The notes: generated by a model from the sequence alone, not told the origin. 64,000 nt of DNA from Desulfovibrio sp. TomC (GCF_000801335.2 NZ_JSEH01000005.1:1-64000), one strand, 5' to 3'; counted from the stretch's first letter, positions 36,201-45,184 are shown. A program made the numbers and translations.

Positions 36201-37193
36201 ATGAAAATCGCGGTGATAGGCGGCGGCAGCTGGGGCACCACCCTGGCCGACATGCTGGCCAAAAACGGCCACGAGGCCCGACTTTGGGTGCGCGAACAGA
36301 CCGTTATGAACGAGATTCGCACCACCCGGGAAAATTCCTGGTATCTGCCCGGCCGCAAACTTTCCGATGCCCTCGAAGTCAGCACCGATGCGGCGACAGT
36401 GGCTGACGAAGCCCGGCATTTTATCTTCACCGTGCCGTGCCAGTTCATCCGAAACGCCTACCAGCGTTTCATCAAATATCTGCCCAAACGTCCGGTCATC
36501 ATCTGTGCCAGCAAGGGAATCGAACTCGACAGCCTCATGACCATGTCCCAGGTCTGCGACGACGCCCTGGCCGCGGTCAAACCGCACTTTGCCATGTTGT
36601 CCGGGCCGTCGTTTGCCTACGAGGTCATCCGCGAGATGCCAACGGCCGTGACCCTGGCCTGCAAGGACAAAAAGAGCGGCAAGGACGTGCAGGAAGCCCT
36701 GTCCACGCCGTATTTCCGGGTCTATACGGCCAGTGACGTGCGCGGGGTGGAGCTTGGCGGGGCAATTAAAAACATCATTGCCATTGCTGCCGGCGTGGCC
36801 GACGGACTGGGCTTTGGCGGCAATGCCCGGGCGGCGCTGATCACCCGGGGGCTTCACGAGATGAGTCGGCTTGGCAAGGCCATGGGTGCGGATCGACAGA
36901 CCTTTATGGGCCTGTCCGGCATGGGCGATCTGGTGCTCACCTGCACCGGCGACCTGTCCCGCAACCGGCAGGTCGGCCTGCGGCTGGCCAAGGGGCAAAA
37001 GCTCCTCGACATCCTGGCCGAGATGAAGATGGTGGCCGAAGGGGTCAAAACCACCGAGGCCGTCGAGGCCCTGCGACTCAAGATCGGCGTCGATATGCCC
37101 ATTACCGAGCAGGTCTACGCCATTCTCTACAAGGACAAGGACCCGGGGCAGGCTGTCTACGAGCTTATGACCCGGTCGCTTAAGGACGAATAG
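36201..37193 (+). CDS. gpsA: Glycerol-3-phosphate dehydrogenase (NAD(P)+)
   Basis: The 330-residue enzyme has the N-terminal IAVIGGGSWGTTLADMLA, then CASKGIE, LSGPSFAYEV, the catalytic Lys in ELGGAIKNIIAIAAG, and GLSGMGDLVLTCTGDLSRN. It reduces dihydroxyacetone phosphate to glycerol 3-phosphate for membrane lipid synthesis. The start follows GGAAGGGAG. Its last 37 bp overlap the 3' end of the convergent cbiD gene. Confidence 0.97.
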   Translation: MKIAVIGGGSWGTTLADMLAKNGHEARLWVREQTVMNEIRTTRENSWYLPGRKLSDALEVSTDAATVADEARHFIFTVPCQFIRNAYQRFIKYLPKRPVIICASKGIELDSLMTMSQVCDDALAAVKPHFAMLSGPSFAYEVIREMPTAVTLACKDKKSGKDVQEALSTPYFRVYTASDVRGVELGGAIKNIIAIAAGVADGLGFGGNARAALITRGLHEMSRLGKAMGADRQTFMGLSGMGDLVLTCTGDLSRNRQVGLRLAKGQKLLDILAEMKMVAEGVKTTEAVEALRLKIGVDMPITEQVYAILYKDKDPGQAVYELMTRSLKDE

Positions 37194-38290
37194 GGCTTTT
37201 CTCCAAACCGGCCAAGCAGGCCGCCGTCGAAGTCGAAGACGAGCAGGGTGAGGCTTGGGCCGGGACCGGCAAACCGGCGCATGTGGCCCAGAGCCTCACC
37301 GGCCAGGACTGCGACCAGGGCCGTCTTGGCCGCAGGCGACGGGGCCATCTCCAGGGCGTGGCGGGCGGTATTGGCCGCTGCGGCCTGTTGGGCCAGCCCG
37401 GCCGGCCAGCCGGCGGCCGCGCACCAGCCGGCCAGGGCGGAAAAATCCGTGTCCCCGCGGTGGGCGTGGGTGTTTTGCAGCCCCTGGGCCATCTTGACCA
37501 GCTTGCCGCCAAAGGCCGCCCAGACGATGCGGCCGAAATCCCGTCTGGCCGCCTCGGCCAGGGCAAAAGCAAAAAAATCCGCCGCCTGCATGAGCGCCGT
37601 TTCCGGCAGCTCCGGTTCGGCCGCCCGCAAGAGCGCCTCGCTGCGTCGTCCCGTGGAAAAGCCGACCGTGTCGTGGCCAAGCGCCCGGGCCACGTCCAGG
37701 GACTCGCTGATGGAGGTCTGCCAGGCGTCGTGGCTAAACGGCCGCACGATGCCCGACACGCCGAGGATCGAAATGCCCCCCACGATGCCCAGGCGGGGGT
37801 TGAGCGTCTTTCGGGCCAGCCCCTCGCCGTCCGCCACCGTCACCACCGCCGAAATGCCCCCGTCGTAGCCGGCCAGCCGCATGGCCTCGGCCACGGCCGC
37901 GGCAATTTGCGCTCTCGGGGCGGGATTGATCGCCGCCAGCCCCACCGCCACCGGCAGTCCCGGCAAGGTGACGCGCCCGACCCCTTCGCCGCCGTCCACC
38001 ACCACGCTCCCGTCCGCTGCCCCGATCAGCCGTGACACCCGGCAGCCGATGGCCGCGCCGTGGGTCACGTCCGGGTCGTCGCCGGCGTCCTTGATGATGG
38101 CGGCAACAGCCGTATCGCCGGCAAGATGGGCCTCGGCCACGGGCAGCGCCATGCGTCCGCCGCCGGGGAGGGGCACGTCCACGGTCGGCGGCGCGCTGCC
38201 GGTCAGCAGCAGGAGCGTGGCCGCCTTGGCCGCGCCGGAAGCGGCTGTGCCGGTGGTGAAGCCTTCGCGAAGCGGCTGGTCGCGTTTCAT
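37157..38290 (-). CDS. cbiD: Cobalt-precorrin-5B C1-methyltransferase
   Basis: The 377-residue protein starts LREGFTTGTAASGAAKAATL, the CbiD signature, and has VTLPGLPVAVGLAAINPAPR and GIVGGISILGVSGIVRPFS. It methylates C1 in the anaerobic corrin pathway. Its ATG overlaps the cbiA stop codon (ATGA). The 3' end overlaps gpsA on the other strand by 37 bp. Confidence 0.95.
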   Translation of the reverse strand: MKRDQPLREGFTTGTAASGAAKAATLLLLTGSAPPTVDVPLPGGGRMALPVAEAHLAGDTAVAAIIKDAGDDPDVTHGAAIGCRVSRLIGAADGSVVVDGGEGVGRVTLPGLPVAVGLAAINPAPRAQIAAAVAEAMRLAGYDGGISAVVTVADGEGLARKTLNPRLGIVGGISILGVSGIVRPFSHDAWQTSISESLDVARALGHDTVGFSTGRRSEALLRAAEPELPETALMQAADFFAFALAEAARRDFGRIVWAAFGGKLVKMAQGLQNTHAHRGDTDFSALAGWCAAAGWPAGLAQQAAAANTARHALEMAPSPAAKTALVAVLAGEALGHMRRFAGPGPSLTLLVFDFDGGLLGRFGEKPYSSLSDRVISS

Positions 38291-39831
38291 CGTGCCGCTG
38301 CGCAGGCGGCGGCGAAATGGACCGCCGCGTCAGGGTTGCTGCCAAAATGGAGATGCACGTAGCTGCCAAGCGTTCCGCCGGACACAAAGCCTTCGGGCGC
38401 GTCGAGAACGCCCTTGCGTCCGGTGACCCCGTACACGGCCGCAACGCCGGTCGGCGCGTGCGTCAGGCGCGAATAGTGGAACTCATGGCCGCGAAGCACC
38501 GTGCCGGCCGGGCCAAGGAGCGTCCCCGCCCGGGTGGTCACTTCCCGGTAGCCCAGGGCCGCAAAGCGCGGTCCCATGGCGGCCATGGCCGGGAACACCC
38601 CGGCCATGGGCCAGGGCCGTCCGTCCAGGTCGGTCAGTGACTCCAATAGATACATAAACCCGCCGCACTCGGCATAGACCGGCCGGCCGGTCCTGCAAAA
38701 GTCCTGCACCGCCCGGCGCATGGCCGCATTGCCGGACAAGGCCGCCGCATGGACCTCCGGGTAGCCGCCGCCCAGATACAGGCCGTCACTGCCCGGCGGC
38801 AGCGCCGTATCGGCCAGCGGTGAAAACGGGACCAGCTCCAACCCGGCCGCCTCGAGTCGACGTAGATTTTCGCCGTAATAGAAGCAAAACGCCTGATCGC
38901 GGGCGACGGCTAATATGCAGGGGCGCGGCGACAGGAACCCTCCGGGGGCCAAAAGGGGCGCTGCCCCTTCTGGACTTTCCTGGCAGGGGCGCTGCCCCTG
39001 CACCCCGCCGGGGGGGATCATCCCCCCCGGACCCCCTGGATGGGGGGGGCGGGGATGATGGGGCGGGATGGAAGCGCCTTGAGTCGCGGAGGCTGTGTCG
39101 AAAAGGCCATCTGATGGAGACGGGAACGTGGCCCGGGGGAGGGCGGCCAGACGGGCCGGGAGGTCGATGGCCGCTTCGAGCCAGTCGGCCAGGGCGTCCA
39201 GGCGCGGGGCCGTATCCGGGGCATCTTCGGCCGTGACCAGCCCCAGATGGCGCGAGGGGGTGGCGATGTCGTGTCGGCGCGGCAACACGCCCCAGACCGG
39301 CACATCCGGCAGGGCGACAGCCAAGGCTTCGGCCAACAGCGCCGCATGGGACGGGCTGCCGGCGTTATTAAGGATAACGCCGCAAAAGGTGAGGCCGGGA
39401 TCAAAGCGCACATAGCCAAGCGTCAGGGCCGCTGCCGACCGGGCCATGGAGGCTGCGTCCACCACCAGCAGCACCGGCAGTCCGAGGAGCTTGGCCAGCC
39501 GGGCCGTGCTGCCGGCCTCGTCCGTGGCCGAAAGCCCGTCAAAAAGGCCCATTACGCCCTCGATGACGGCCGCGTCGGCCCCGGCAGCCCAGCGGGCAAA
39601 GATGTCCCGCACGCCTTTTTCCCCGCACATCCAGTCGTCGAGATTGTGGCTGGCCCGGTTGCTGGCCAGGGCGTGATGGCCGGGGTCGATGAAATCCGGT
39701 CCGGCCTTGAAGGCGGCAACGGTGAGGCCGCGTCGGGTGAGCGCCCGCATGAGGCCAAGGGCGACCGACGTCTTGCCGCAGCCGCTTTTCGTGCCGGCCA
39801 CGACCAGGGCCGGGGGGAGGGTGTGCGTCAT
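38287..39831 (-). CDS. cbiA: Cobyrinate a,c-diamide synthase with repeat-derived insertion
   Basis: The N-terminal ATP domain has VVAGTKSGCGKTSVALGLMR, KAGPDFIDPGHH and VMGLFDGLS. The C-terminal glutaminase-like domain has GLYLGGGYPEVHA, the nucleophile in YAECGGFMYL, and GHEFHYS. It amidates two carboxylates of cobyrinate with glutamine and ATP. The protein is 514 residues, roughly 50 longer than usual. The excess is a Pro/Gly-rich stretch around residues 255-305, encoded by a palindromic repeat (38938-39041) that stays in frame between the two domains. The start is ATG 39831. It follows the DUF898-like gene and is coupled to cbiD. Confidence 0.94.
   Translation of the reverse strand: MTHTLPPALVVAGTKSGCGKTSVALGLMRALTRRGLTVAAFKAGPDFIDPGHHALASNRASHNLDDWMCGEKGVRDIFARWAAGADAAVIEGVMGLFDGLSATDEAGSTARLAKLLGLPVLLVVDAASMARSAAALTLGYVRFDPGLTFCGVILNNAGSPSHAALLAEALAVALPDVPVWGVLPRRHDIATPSRHLGLVTAEDAPDTAPRLDALADWLEAAIDLPARLAALPRATFPSPSDGLFDTASATQGASIPPHHPRPPHPGGPGGMIPPGGVQGQRPCQESPEGAAPLLAPGGFLSPRPCILAVARDQAFCFYYGENLRRLEAAGLELVPFSPLADTALPPGSDGLYLGGGYPEVHAAALSGNAAMRRAVQDFCRTGRPVYAECGGFMYLLESLTDLDGRPWPMAGVFPAMAAMGPRFAALGYREVTTRAGTLLGPAGTVLRGHEFHYSRLTHAPTGVAAVYGVTGRKGVLDAPEGFVSGGTLGSYVHLHFGSNPDAAVHFAAACAAAR
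38938..39041. repeat. Palindromic repeat inserted in frame in cbiA
   Basis: The 104-bp unit contains an imperfect stem AAAAGGGGC/GCCCCTTCT, a perfect CAGGGGC/GCCCCTG hairpin, and the type B hairpin with GGGGATCATCCCC at its centre. It has the same building blocks as the intergenic copies but lies within a coding sequence. Confidence 0.85.
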
Positions 39832-39890
39832 GGGGACATGGTAGCCGAGCCGGGCGCGCCAGGCCAGCGCCCGGACGCGCGACCGGGCGA

Positions 39891-40613
39891 TCAGGCCGTG
39901 CCGAAAACCGGGAAATCGTCCGCAACGGCCGGGGCGGCAGTGTGCGTCACCACCAGATTGCCCGCCCACCAGCCGTAGATCGACCGGAACACCCAGGGCA
40001 GGGGAAGAAGCAGCACCATGCCGACCAGCCAGAAAAGGCTTCGCCACAACAGGCCCCAGCCCGTGCCGGTAAAACTGACGACATAGGCCTCGGATTCGAT
40101 GTGGCGGCAAAACCAGCGCTGCATGGCCACGGCGGCCCAGGCCCAGCCAACGACGGTCACGAGGGACAAAAGGAGCAGGGACAGCCAGCCCACATAGCCG
40201 GCATAGGTGGCGGTAAAGCGCGGACGGCCGCCGGGCGTGAGCCGAATATTCTCAATAAACCAGCGGTAAATCGGGAGTTTAAGGGCTGCATCCAACGGGA
40301 ACAGAACCAGGGACAGGGCCAGTTGGATAAACCCTGTTCTGCCGCTCTTGGGCAGCCCGGCCGTGGCGAGGCTTGGCAGATAGGCCAGAAAGGCCAGCCC
40401 GGCCATAAGGACCCAGACCTGTCCGGCCCGGCCGGTGAATTCGGCCCGGGCGCCGTCGTCAAAGGCAAGATGGGCCGTCCACCAGACGGCAAACGGCACA
40501 GCCCCCCAGGCTCCGGGGAGGATCAGGAAAAAAAGGAACAGAAACAGGAAGGAATAGCCAAAGGAAGCCAGCGCCCCACCCGTAAACCGTACCCGCGTCT
40601 GCTGCGTTTCCAT
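39891..40613 (-). CDS. Polytopic membrane protein, DUF898/YjgN-like
   Basis: The 240-residue protein has about five or six membrane segments. It begins with VRFTGGALASFGYSFLFLFL and later has DGARAEFTGRAGQVW and RWFCRHIESEAYVVSFTGTG, a pattern reminiscent of DUF898 (YjgN) proteins of unknown role. It lies 59 nt upstream of cbiA on the same strand, so it may share that transcript, though nothing ties it to cobalamin chemistry. The family call is tentative. Confidence 0.6.
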   Translation of the reverse strand: METQQTRVRFTGGALASFGYSFLFLFLFFLILPGAWGAVPFAVWWTAHLAFDDGARAEFTGRAGQVWVLMAGLAFLAYLPSLATAGLPKSGRTGFIQLALSLVLFPLDAALKLPIYRWFIENIRLTPGGRPRFTATYAGYVGWLSLLLLSLVTVVGWAWAAVAMQRWFCRHIESEAYVVSFTGTGWGLLWRSLFWLVGMVLLLPLPWVFRSIYGWWAGNLVVTHTAAPAVADDFPVFGTA

Positions 40614-40714
40614 GCCGTCCTCCCTGCCTGCGATAGAACCTGTATTGGATCAGCCGGCCCCAAAGGGCAAGGCCCCTTTTGACCGCGCCGCCTGCGCCCG
40701 GTACACACACGGCC

Positions 40715-41956
40715 ATGACGTCACACCTTTCGCCGCCCCCCATCGCCGTCATCGGCTGCGGCCTGGGCCGCCCCTGCCTCGCCCCGGAGGCTGCCGCCGC
40801 CCTGGCCGGAGCCAGTGTCCTGGTTGGCGGATCGCGCCTGCTGGCTGCCTTTCCCGACCATCCCGGCCGGCGTATTCCCATTGCCGGGCCGCTGGCCGCC
40901 GTGCTGGACGCCGTCGAAGCGGCCACGAACGCCGGGCAGGCCGTGGCCGTGCTGGCTGACGGCGACGGCCTGTATTTCGGCATCGGGACGACGCTTTTGA
41001 CCCGCTTTGCCCCCGAACGGCTGCGTTTTTTTCCCAACGTCACCGCTGTGGCCGCCGCCTGCTCCCGCCTTGGCCGGCCCTGGGCCGGCCTGCCCGTCGT
41101 GTCGCTGCACGGCCGTACCGCGTATACGCCGCTGTTTGCCGCCCTGGCCGCCCATGGGGCCGTGGCCGTCTACACCGACGCCGTCAACAGCCCGGCCGCC
41201 ATTGCCGCCCGGGTCCTTGCGCGCGGCGGCGATGGGTTTGCCCTGACCATTTGCGAGGAGTTGCACCTGCCCGGCGAGCGCCTCCGCCGGCTGTCCCTGG
41301 CCGAAGCGGCCGGTGTCACGGCCTCGGCCCTGACCCTGGTTCTGGTCGAACGCACTGTGCCGTCGGCCGTGCCGTTGCACCTGGGCTTACCCGACGAGGC
41401 GCTCCTGCGTCACGACGCGGTTTTTACCAAAGCCCCGGTACGGGCCGTGTCCCTGGCCGCCCTGGCCGTGCGGCCCGGCGACGTCGTCTGGGATGTCGGG
41501 GCCGGCACCGGGTCCGTGGCCCTGGAAGCAAGCCTGCTCAATCCCGGCGGCCCGGTTTTCGCTGTCGAGCGCGACCCGAAACGCCATGCCCTGCTGGTTC
41601 AAAATATCCGGCGCACCGGCGCGCTGACCGTCGCTCCCGTCCTGGCCGAGGCCCCGGACGGGCTTGAGGCCTTGCCCGACCCTGATCGCATCTTTGTCGG
41701 CGGTGGCCTGTCCACCCGGCCCGATCTGCTGCCGACCCTCTGCCGCCGTCTGCGTCCGGGCGGGCGGCTCGTCGTCAATGCCGTGCTGCTCGGCTCGCTG
41801 TGGCAGGCCATGGCCACACTGACCGTCCTGGCCGTCCCGTTTTCGCTGACCCAGTTGCAGGCCGGCCAGTCCGCGCCGCTGGCCGGGGATTTGCGTCTGG
41901 CTGCCGACAATCCGGTTTTTATCCTCACCGCCGCCAAGGAGCCTGCCCATGCCTGA
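40715..41956 (+). CDS. cbiET: Precorrin-6Y methyltransferase/decarboxylase, CbiE-CbiT fusion
   Basis: The 413-residue protein joins a tetrapyrrole methylase domain (residues 1-205, IAVIGCGLGRPCLAPEAAAA, VSLHGR) to an S-adenosylmethionine-dependent domain (VVWDVGAGTGSVALEASLLN, FAVERDP). The first methylates C5; the second methylates C15 and decarboxylates the C12 side chain. The start is ATG 40715; a TTG at 40679 is less likely. It overlaps cbiF by 8 nt and is divergent from the DUF898-cbiA-cbiD genes. Confidence 0.94.
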   Translation: MTSHLSPPPIAVIGCGLGRPCLAPEAAAALAGASVLVGGSRLLAAFPDHPGRRIPIAGPLAAVLDAVEAATNAGQAVAVLADGDGLYFGIGTTLLTRFAPERLRFFPNVTAVAAACSRLGRPWAGLPVVSLHGRTAYTPLFAALAAHGAVAVYTDAVNSPAAIAARVLARGGDGFALTICEELHLPGERLRRLSLAEAAGVTASALTLVLVERTVPSAVPLHLGLPDEALLRHDAVFTKAPVRAVSLAALAVRPGDVVWDVGAGTGSVALEASLLNPGGPVFAVERDPKRHALLVQNIRRTGALTVAPVLAEAPDGLEALPDPDRIFVGGGLSTRPDLLPTLCRRLRPGGRLVVNAVLLGSLWQAMATLTVLAVPFSLTQLQAGQSAPLAGDLRLAADNPVFILTAAKEPAHA

Positions 41957-42734
41957 TGCCGCAGCACCAGACGTTTCCCCTCGGGTCTATTTTATCGGCG
42001 CCGGCCCCGGCGACCCCGATTTGCTGACCGTCAAGGCCAGCCGCCTCATCGCCACCGCCGACCTCGTGCTCTACGCCGGGTCGCTGGTCTCGCCCGGCAT
42101 CGTGGCCCTGGCCAAACCCGCGGCCCGGGTGGTTGATTCCGCGCCGCTGGCTCTGGATGAGACCCACGCCCTCATGGCCGCCGCCGCCCGGGCCGGCAAA
42201 CTCGTGGCCCGGGTCCACACCGGCGATCCCGCCCTGTACGGGGCCATTGCCGAACAAGCCGCGCTGCTTGCGGCCGAACATATCCCCTACGCCGTCATTC
42301 CGGGCGTCACCTCGGCCTCGGCCGCTGCGGCCGCCTTTGCCGTGTCCTTTACCGTGCCCGAGATCACCCAGACGCTGATCCTCACCCGGCTGGCCGGACG
42401 CACGCCCATGCCGCCAGGCGAAACCCTGGCCGATCTGGCCCGGCACCGCTCGGCCATGGCCGTCTATCTCTCGGCCGGGGACCCCGAGGGCGTGGCCCAG
42501 GCGCTCCTTGACGGCGGCTATCCGCCCGAAACCCCGGTCGCCCTGGCCCATCGCCTGGGATGGCCCGGGGAAAAACGCCTCTGGGCCACCATTGCCACCC
42601 TGGCCGAAACCGTGCGCCGCGAAGGCATTGACCGCCAGACCGTCTTTCTCATCCTGCCGGGCCTGGGACAGGCCACCACCTCCAAACTCTACGACGCGAC
42701 CTTCGGCCACGCCTGCCGCCCGGCCCGCAGCTGA
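41949..42734 (+). CDS. cbiF: Cobalt-precorrin-4 C11-methyltransferase
   Basis: The 261-residue protein has the class motifs VYFIGAGPGDPDLLTVKASR, VLYAGSLV, VHTGDPALYGAI and IPGVTSASAAAAA, ending with VFLILPG. LYAGSLV and the TGDP motif fit CbiF/CobM, which methylates C11. It overlaps the cbiET stop codon and precedes yjbQ by 19 nt. Confidence 0.94.
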   Translation: MPDAAAPDVSPRVYFIGAGPGDPDLLTVKASRLIATADLVLYAGSLVSPGIVALAKPAARVVDSAPLALDETHALMAAAARAGKLVARVHTGDPALYGAIAEQAALLAAEHIPYAVIPGVTSASAAAAAFAVSFTVPEITQTLILTRLAGRTPMPPGETLADLARHRSAMAVYLSAGDPEGVAQALLDGGYPPETPVALAHRLGWPGEKRLWATIATLAETVRREGIDRQTVFLILPGLGQATTSKLYDATFGHACRPARS

Positions 42735-42753
42735 CCCGAAAAGGAGAGTCGCC

Positions 42754-43170
42754 ATGGAAACCCTGGAACTGCGCACCCCCTGCCGCGAAGCCCTGGTCCG
42801 CATCACCCCGGCCCTCCGGGAACTGGTTGCGGCCAAGAACTGGCGCGACGGAGCCATTGTCGTCTTTTGCCCCCACACCACCGCCGGCCTGACCGTCAAC
42901 GAGGACGCCGACCCCGACGTGGCCGCGGATATGGTCACGACCATGGCCCGGCTGGTCCCCCGTGATCCCCGCTATCGCCACGCCGAAGGCAACAGCGACG
43001 CTCACGTCAAGACCACCCTGGTCGGTCCCTCGCTGACGCTGCTCGTGGCCGACGGCCAGCTCCGACTCGGGACCTGGCAAGGCGTCTATCTCTGTGAATG
43101 GGATGGACCCAGGACGCGAAACGTCTGGGTGCAGTGGCTGGGGCAGACGCCGCAACAGGGCGCGCCGTAA
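42754..43170 (+). CDS. yjbQ: YjbQ/UPF0047 family protein
   Basis: The 138-residue protein has the family pattern: VVFCPHTTAGLTVNEDADPD with the conserved His and Asn, YRHAEGNSDAHVKTTLVGPS and GTWQGVYLCEWDGPR. YjbQ proteins have weak thiamine-phosphate synthase activity in vitro and their physiological role is unclear. AAGGAGA precedes the ATG. It is last in the cbiET-cbiF-yjbQ run. Confidence 0.92.
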   Translation: METLELRTPCREALVRITPALRELVAAKNWRDGAIVVFCPHTTAGLTVNEDADPDVAADMVTTMARLVPRDPRYRHAEGNSDAHVKTTLVGPSLTLLVADGQLRLGTWQGVYLCEWDGPRTRNVWVQWLGQTPQQGAP

Positions 43171-43175
43171 AGGCA

Positions 43176-43215
43176 GGCCGCCCCCGACTCCCGAAGCAGG
43201 GAGACAGGGGCGGCC
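43176..43215. terminator. Two-part hairpin between convergent yjbQ and the UbiB-like gene
   Basis: The outer arms 43176-43184 and 43207-43215 (GGCCGCCCC/GGGGCGGCC) and the inner arms 43188-43192 and 43199-43203 (CTCCC/GGGAG) form an extended stem-loop. It is just 3' of both genes. It lacks a T tract, so bidirectional termination is plausible but not certain. Confidence 0.55.
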
Positions 43216-43217
43216 GC

Positions 43218-44768
43218 TTACCTGAGTCCCGTCCAGATCCGAAGCGCCCCCAGGCCAAACAAGGCCCAGGACACCGAGGCCGCGTGCTCGCCGAGCGTCA
43301 GCGCGGCCAGGAACGCGGCCGCCATGAGCAGGAGCCCCGTTCCCACCGGGCGCAGGTGGCGGCGCAGGCGTTCGCCGGCGAACTCCATGGTTTCCGGGGA
43401 GAGTTTGACCCGCAGATTGGATTCGCTCAGATCGGTCAGGACGGTTTTGGCCCGGCGCAGGGTCAGCGGCAGGCTCATCAGTTCCGAGCGCAGGGTGGGG
43501 AACAGGCCGGCTTCGTCCTCAAGGGCCCGGGCCATGTTCTGGCGCAGGCGCGGCAGGATGTCTTTGATGCCGTTGAAGTTTTCGATGTAGCTGGTGCCGA
43601 GGCCTTCGATCAGGGTGCTGGCCCGCATGACGTAGACGACGTCCTGGGGCACCTTGAACGGCAGGTCCTTCATGGAGTCGAGGACCGAGAAGGCCAGGGC
43701 CTGCATGGAGGCGGCAGTGAGTCCGGTGTCGGCGAAGATGTCGAACATGCGTTCGGAGAATTCCATCATTTCGCAGGGATTGGCTCCGGCGGCCACGATG
43801 CCCAGGCGTTTGCAGGCGGTGATGAAGCCTTCGTAGTCGCGGTCGTGGGCGGTTTTGGCCACCTCGATCATGGACACGCGGGTATCGGCGGGCAGGCGTT
43901 TGACCATGCCGAAGTCAAGCAGCGTCAGGCCGCCGTCCGGGCGCACGAGAATGTTGCCGGGGTGGGGGTCGGCGTTGAAGTAGCCGCGCACGAGCATTTG
44001 TTCGATATAAAAGTCGATGAGGGCGAAAAGGACGGCGGGGAAGGAGATGTTGGCGGCGGCCAGGGCCGCCTTGTCGTCGATGCGCCAGCCGGTTTCAAAG
44101 CTCATGACCAGGACGTTGACGTTGCTGTACTGGGGGATGGGGACGGGAAAGCGCACCGGGCTGTGGCTGTAGGTCTCGGCGAATTTGCGCAGGTTGGCCA
44201 GTTCCACGGACAGGTCGGCTTCCTTGACGATCATGGCCGAGAATTCGGCCAGCACGGCTTCGACGGAATTCTTGGTGGCGTTGGAAAAAAATGGGGTGAA
44301 GACGCCAAGCATGGCCCGGATCAGGGCTATGTCGGCGCGCACACGGTCTTCGACGCCAAAACGGCGCAGTTTGACGGCGACCTTGGAGCCGTCAGGGAGA
44401 GTGGCGGCATGCACCTGGCCGATGGAGGCGCTGGCAATGGGGGCCTCATCGAAGGTGGCAAAGGGCATGTAGCAGCAAAAGGCCAGATTGAAGGCGGCCT
44501 TGAAGTCGGCGGCGGACATGGGGGCGACTTCGTCATGGATGCCGCGCAGCTCGGCCAGGTAGTCTTCGGTAAAAAAGTCGGCCCGGGTGGCCAGCACCTG
44601 GGCCAGTTTGATAAAGCACACGCCAAGGGCCAGCACGGCCTCCTTGAGCTGGCGCGGCGGCAGGGGGGCGAGGAAGAGAAAGCGGTCCCTGCGCCGCACC
44701 AGCACGAAGACGGTGTGGAGAAAACGGAAGGTCAGCCAGACGCGACGAGGAGTCCGAAGGAACGGCAT
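43218..44768 (-). CDS. Second ABC1/UbiB-family atypical kinase, with altered KxGQ motif
   Basis: The 516-residue protein has APIASASIGQVHAATL, VAVKLRR, YFNADPHPGNILV and LLDFGMVKRL, the UbiB-family nucleotide site. The N-terminal signature reads CFIKLAQVLATRADFF, with Ala where the family has Gly in KxGQ. The C-terminus has hydrophobic segments (GTGLLLMAAAFLAALTL and SWALFGLGALRIW). It is divergent in sequence from the first UbiB homologue. Its ATG overlaps the stop codon of the phasin-like gene, suggesting a paired function. The substrate lipid is unknown. Confidence 0.88.
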   Translation of the reverse strand: MPFLRTPRRVWLTFRFLHTVFVLVRRRDRFLFLAPLPPRQLKEAVLALGVCFIKLAQVLATRADFFTEDYLAELRGIHDEVAPMSAADFKAAFNLAFCCYMPFATFDEAPIASASIGQVHAATLPDGSKVAVKLRRFGVEDRVRADIALIRAMLGVFTPFFSNATKNSVEAVLAEFSAMIVKEADLSVELANLRKFAETYSHSPVRFPVPIPQYSNVNVLVMSFETGWRIDDKAALAAANISFPAVLFALIDFYIEQMLVRGYFNADPHPGNILVRPDGGLTLLDFGMVKRLPADTRVSMIEVAKTAHDRDYEGFITACKRLGIVAAGANPCEMMEFSERMFDIFADTGLTAASMQALAFSVLDSMKDLPFKVPQDVVYVMRASTLIEGLGTSYIENFNGIKDILPRLRQNMARALEDEAGLFPTLRSELMSLPLTLRRAKTVLTDLSESNLRVKLSPETMEFAGERLRRHLRPVGTGLLLMAAAFLAALTLGEHAASVSWALFGLGALRIWTGLR

Positions 44769-45046
44769 CAGGCGGATTTTTTCTTGAGCAGGGCCTTTAA
44801 TTCCGCGATGTCGTCCTTGGTGGCCAGTCCCATGTCGCTGATGACTTTCTTGACTTCTTCGCGCACGCGGGCGGCAACGGCTTCCTCTTCCTGTTTCGCC
44901 CGGGATTTGGCGTCGTCCAGGAAACGCTTGGCGTCATCCCGGGAAACTTCGCCGCGTTTTTCCAGATCCTCAAGGACTTCGCCGAGTTTGTCCTTGGCCA
45001 GAAAGGCCGCGCCAAGGCCCATGGAGAGCAGATCGACCGGTTTCAT
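44768..45046 (-). CDS. Phasin-like helical protein
   Basis: The 92-residue protein starts with a short hydrophobic helix (VDLLSMGLGAAFLAKDK), then a charged helix, ending AELKALLKKKSA. It resembles small phasin or PhaI-type proteins that coat storage granules, but no PHA gene is near. The stop overlaps the start of the UbiB-like gene (TGATG), so the two are translated together. ATG 45046 has GAGG upstream. Confidence 0.75.
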   Translation of the reverse strand: MKPVDLLSMGLGAAFLAKDKLGEVLEDLEKRGEVSRDDAKRFLDDAKSRAKQEEEAVAARVREEVKKVISDMGLATKDDIAELKALLKKKSA

Positions 45047-45161
45047 ACGCACCTCGTTGGGGTTATTCCAACCAAACTATGGGATGTTGGCCGGCCGGAG
45101 TCAAGGGATGCGTTGCCCCGCGCCAAGCGTTCTGCCGGAGATGGCGGCTTCTTGTATCCAG

Positions 45162-45184
45162 GGCCGGGGCGTGTTTCCCCGGCC
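45162..45184. repeat. Hairpin in the leader before the DUF1269 gene
   Basis: GGCCGGGG at 45162-45169 and CCCCGGCC at 45177-45184 pair perfectly around 7 nt. It may be a terminator or leader structure. No other feature is visible between 45047 and 45302. Confidence 0.45.

Noticed and set aside
40614-40714. Possible cobalamin riboswitch between the divergent cobalamin genes
   Set aside because: The gap is only about 100 bp and shows no B12-box-like core; too short for the full element.
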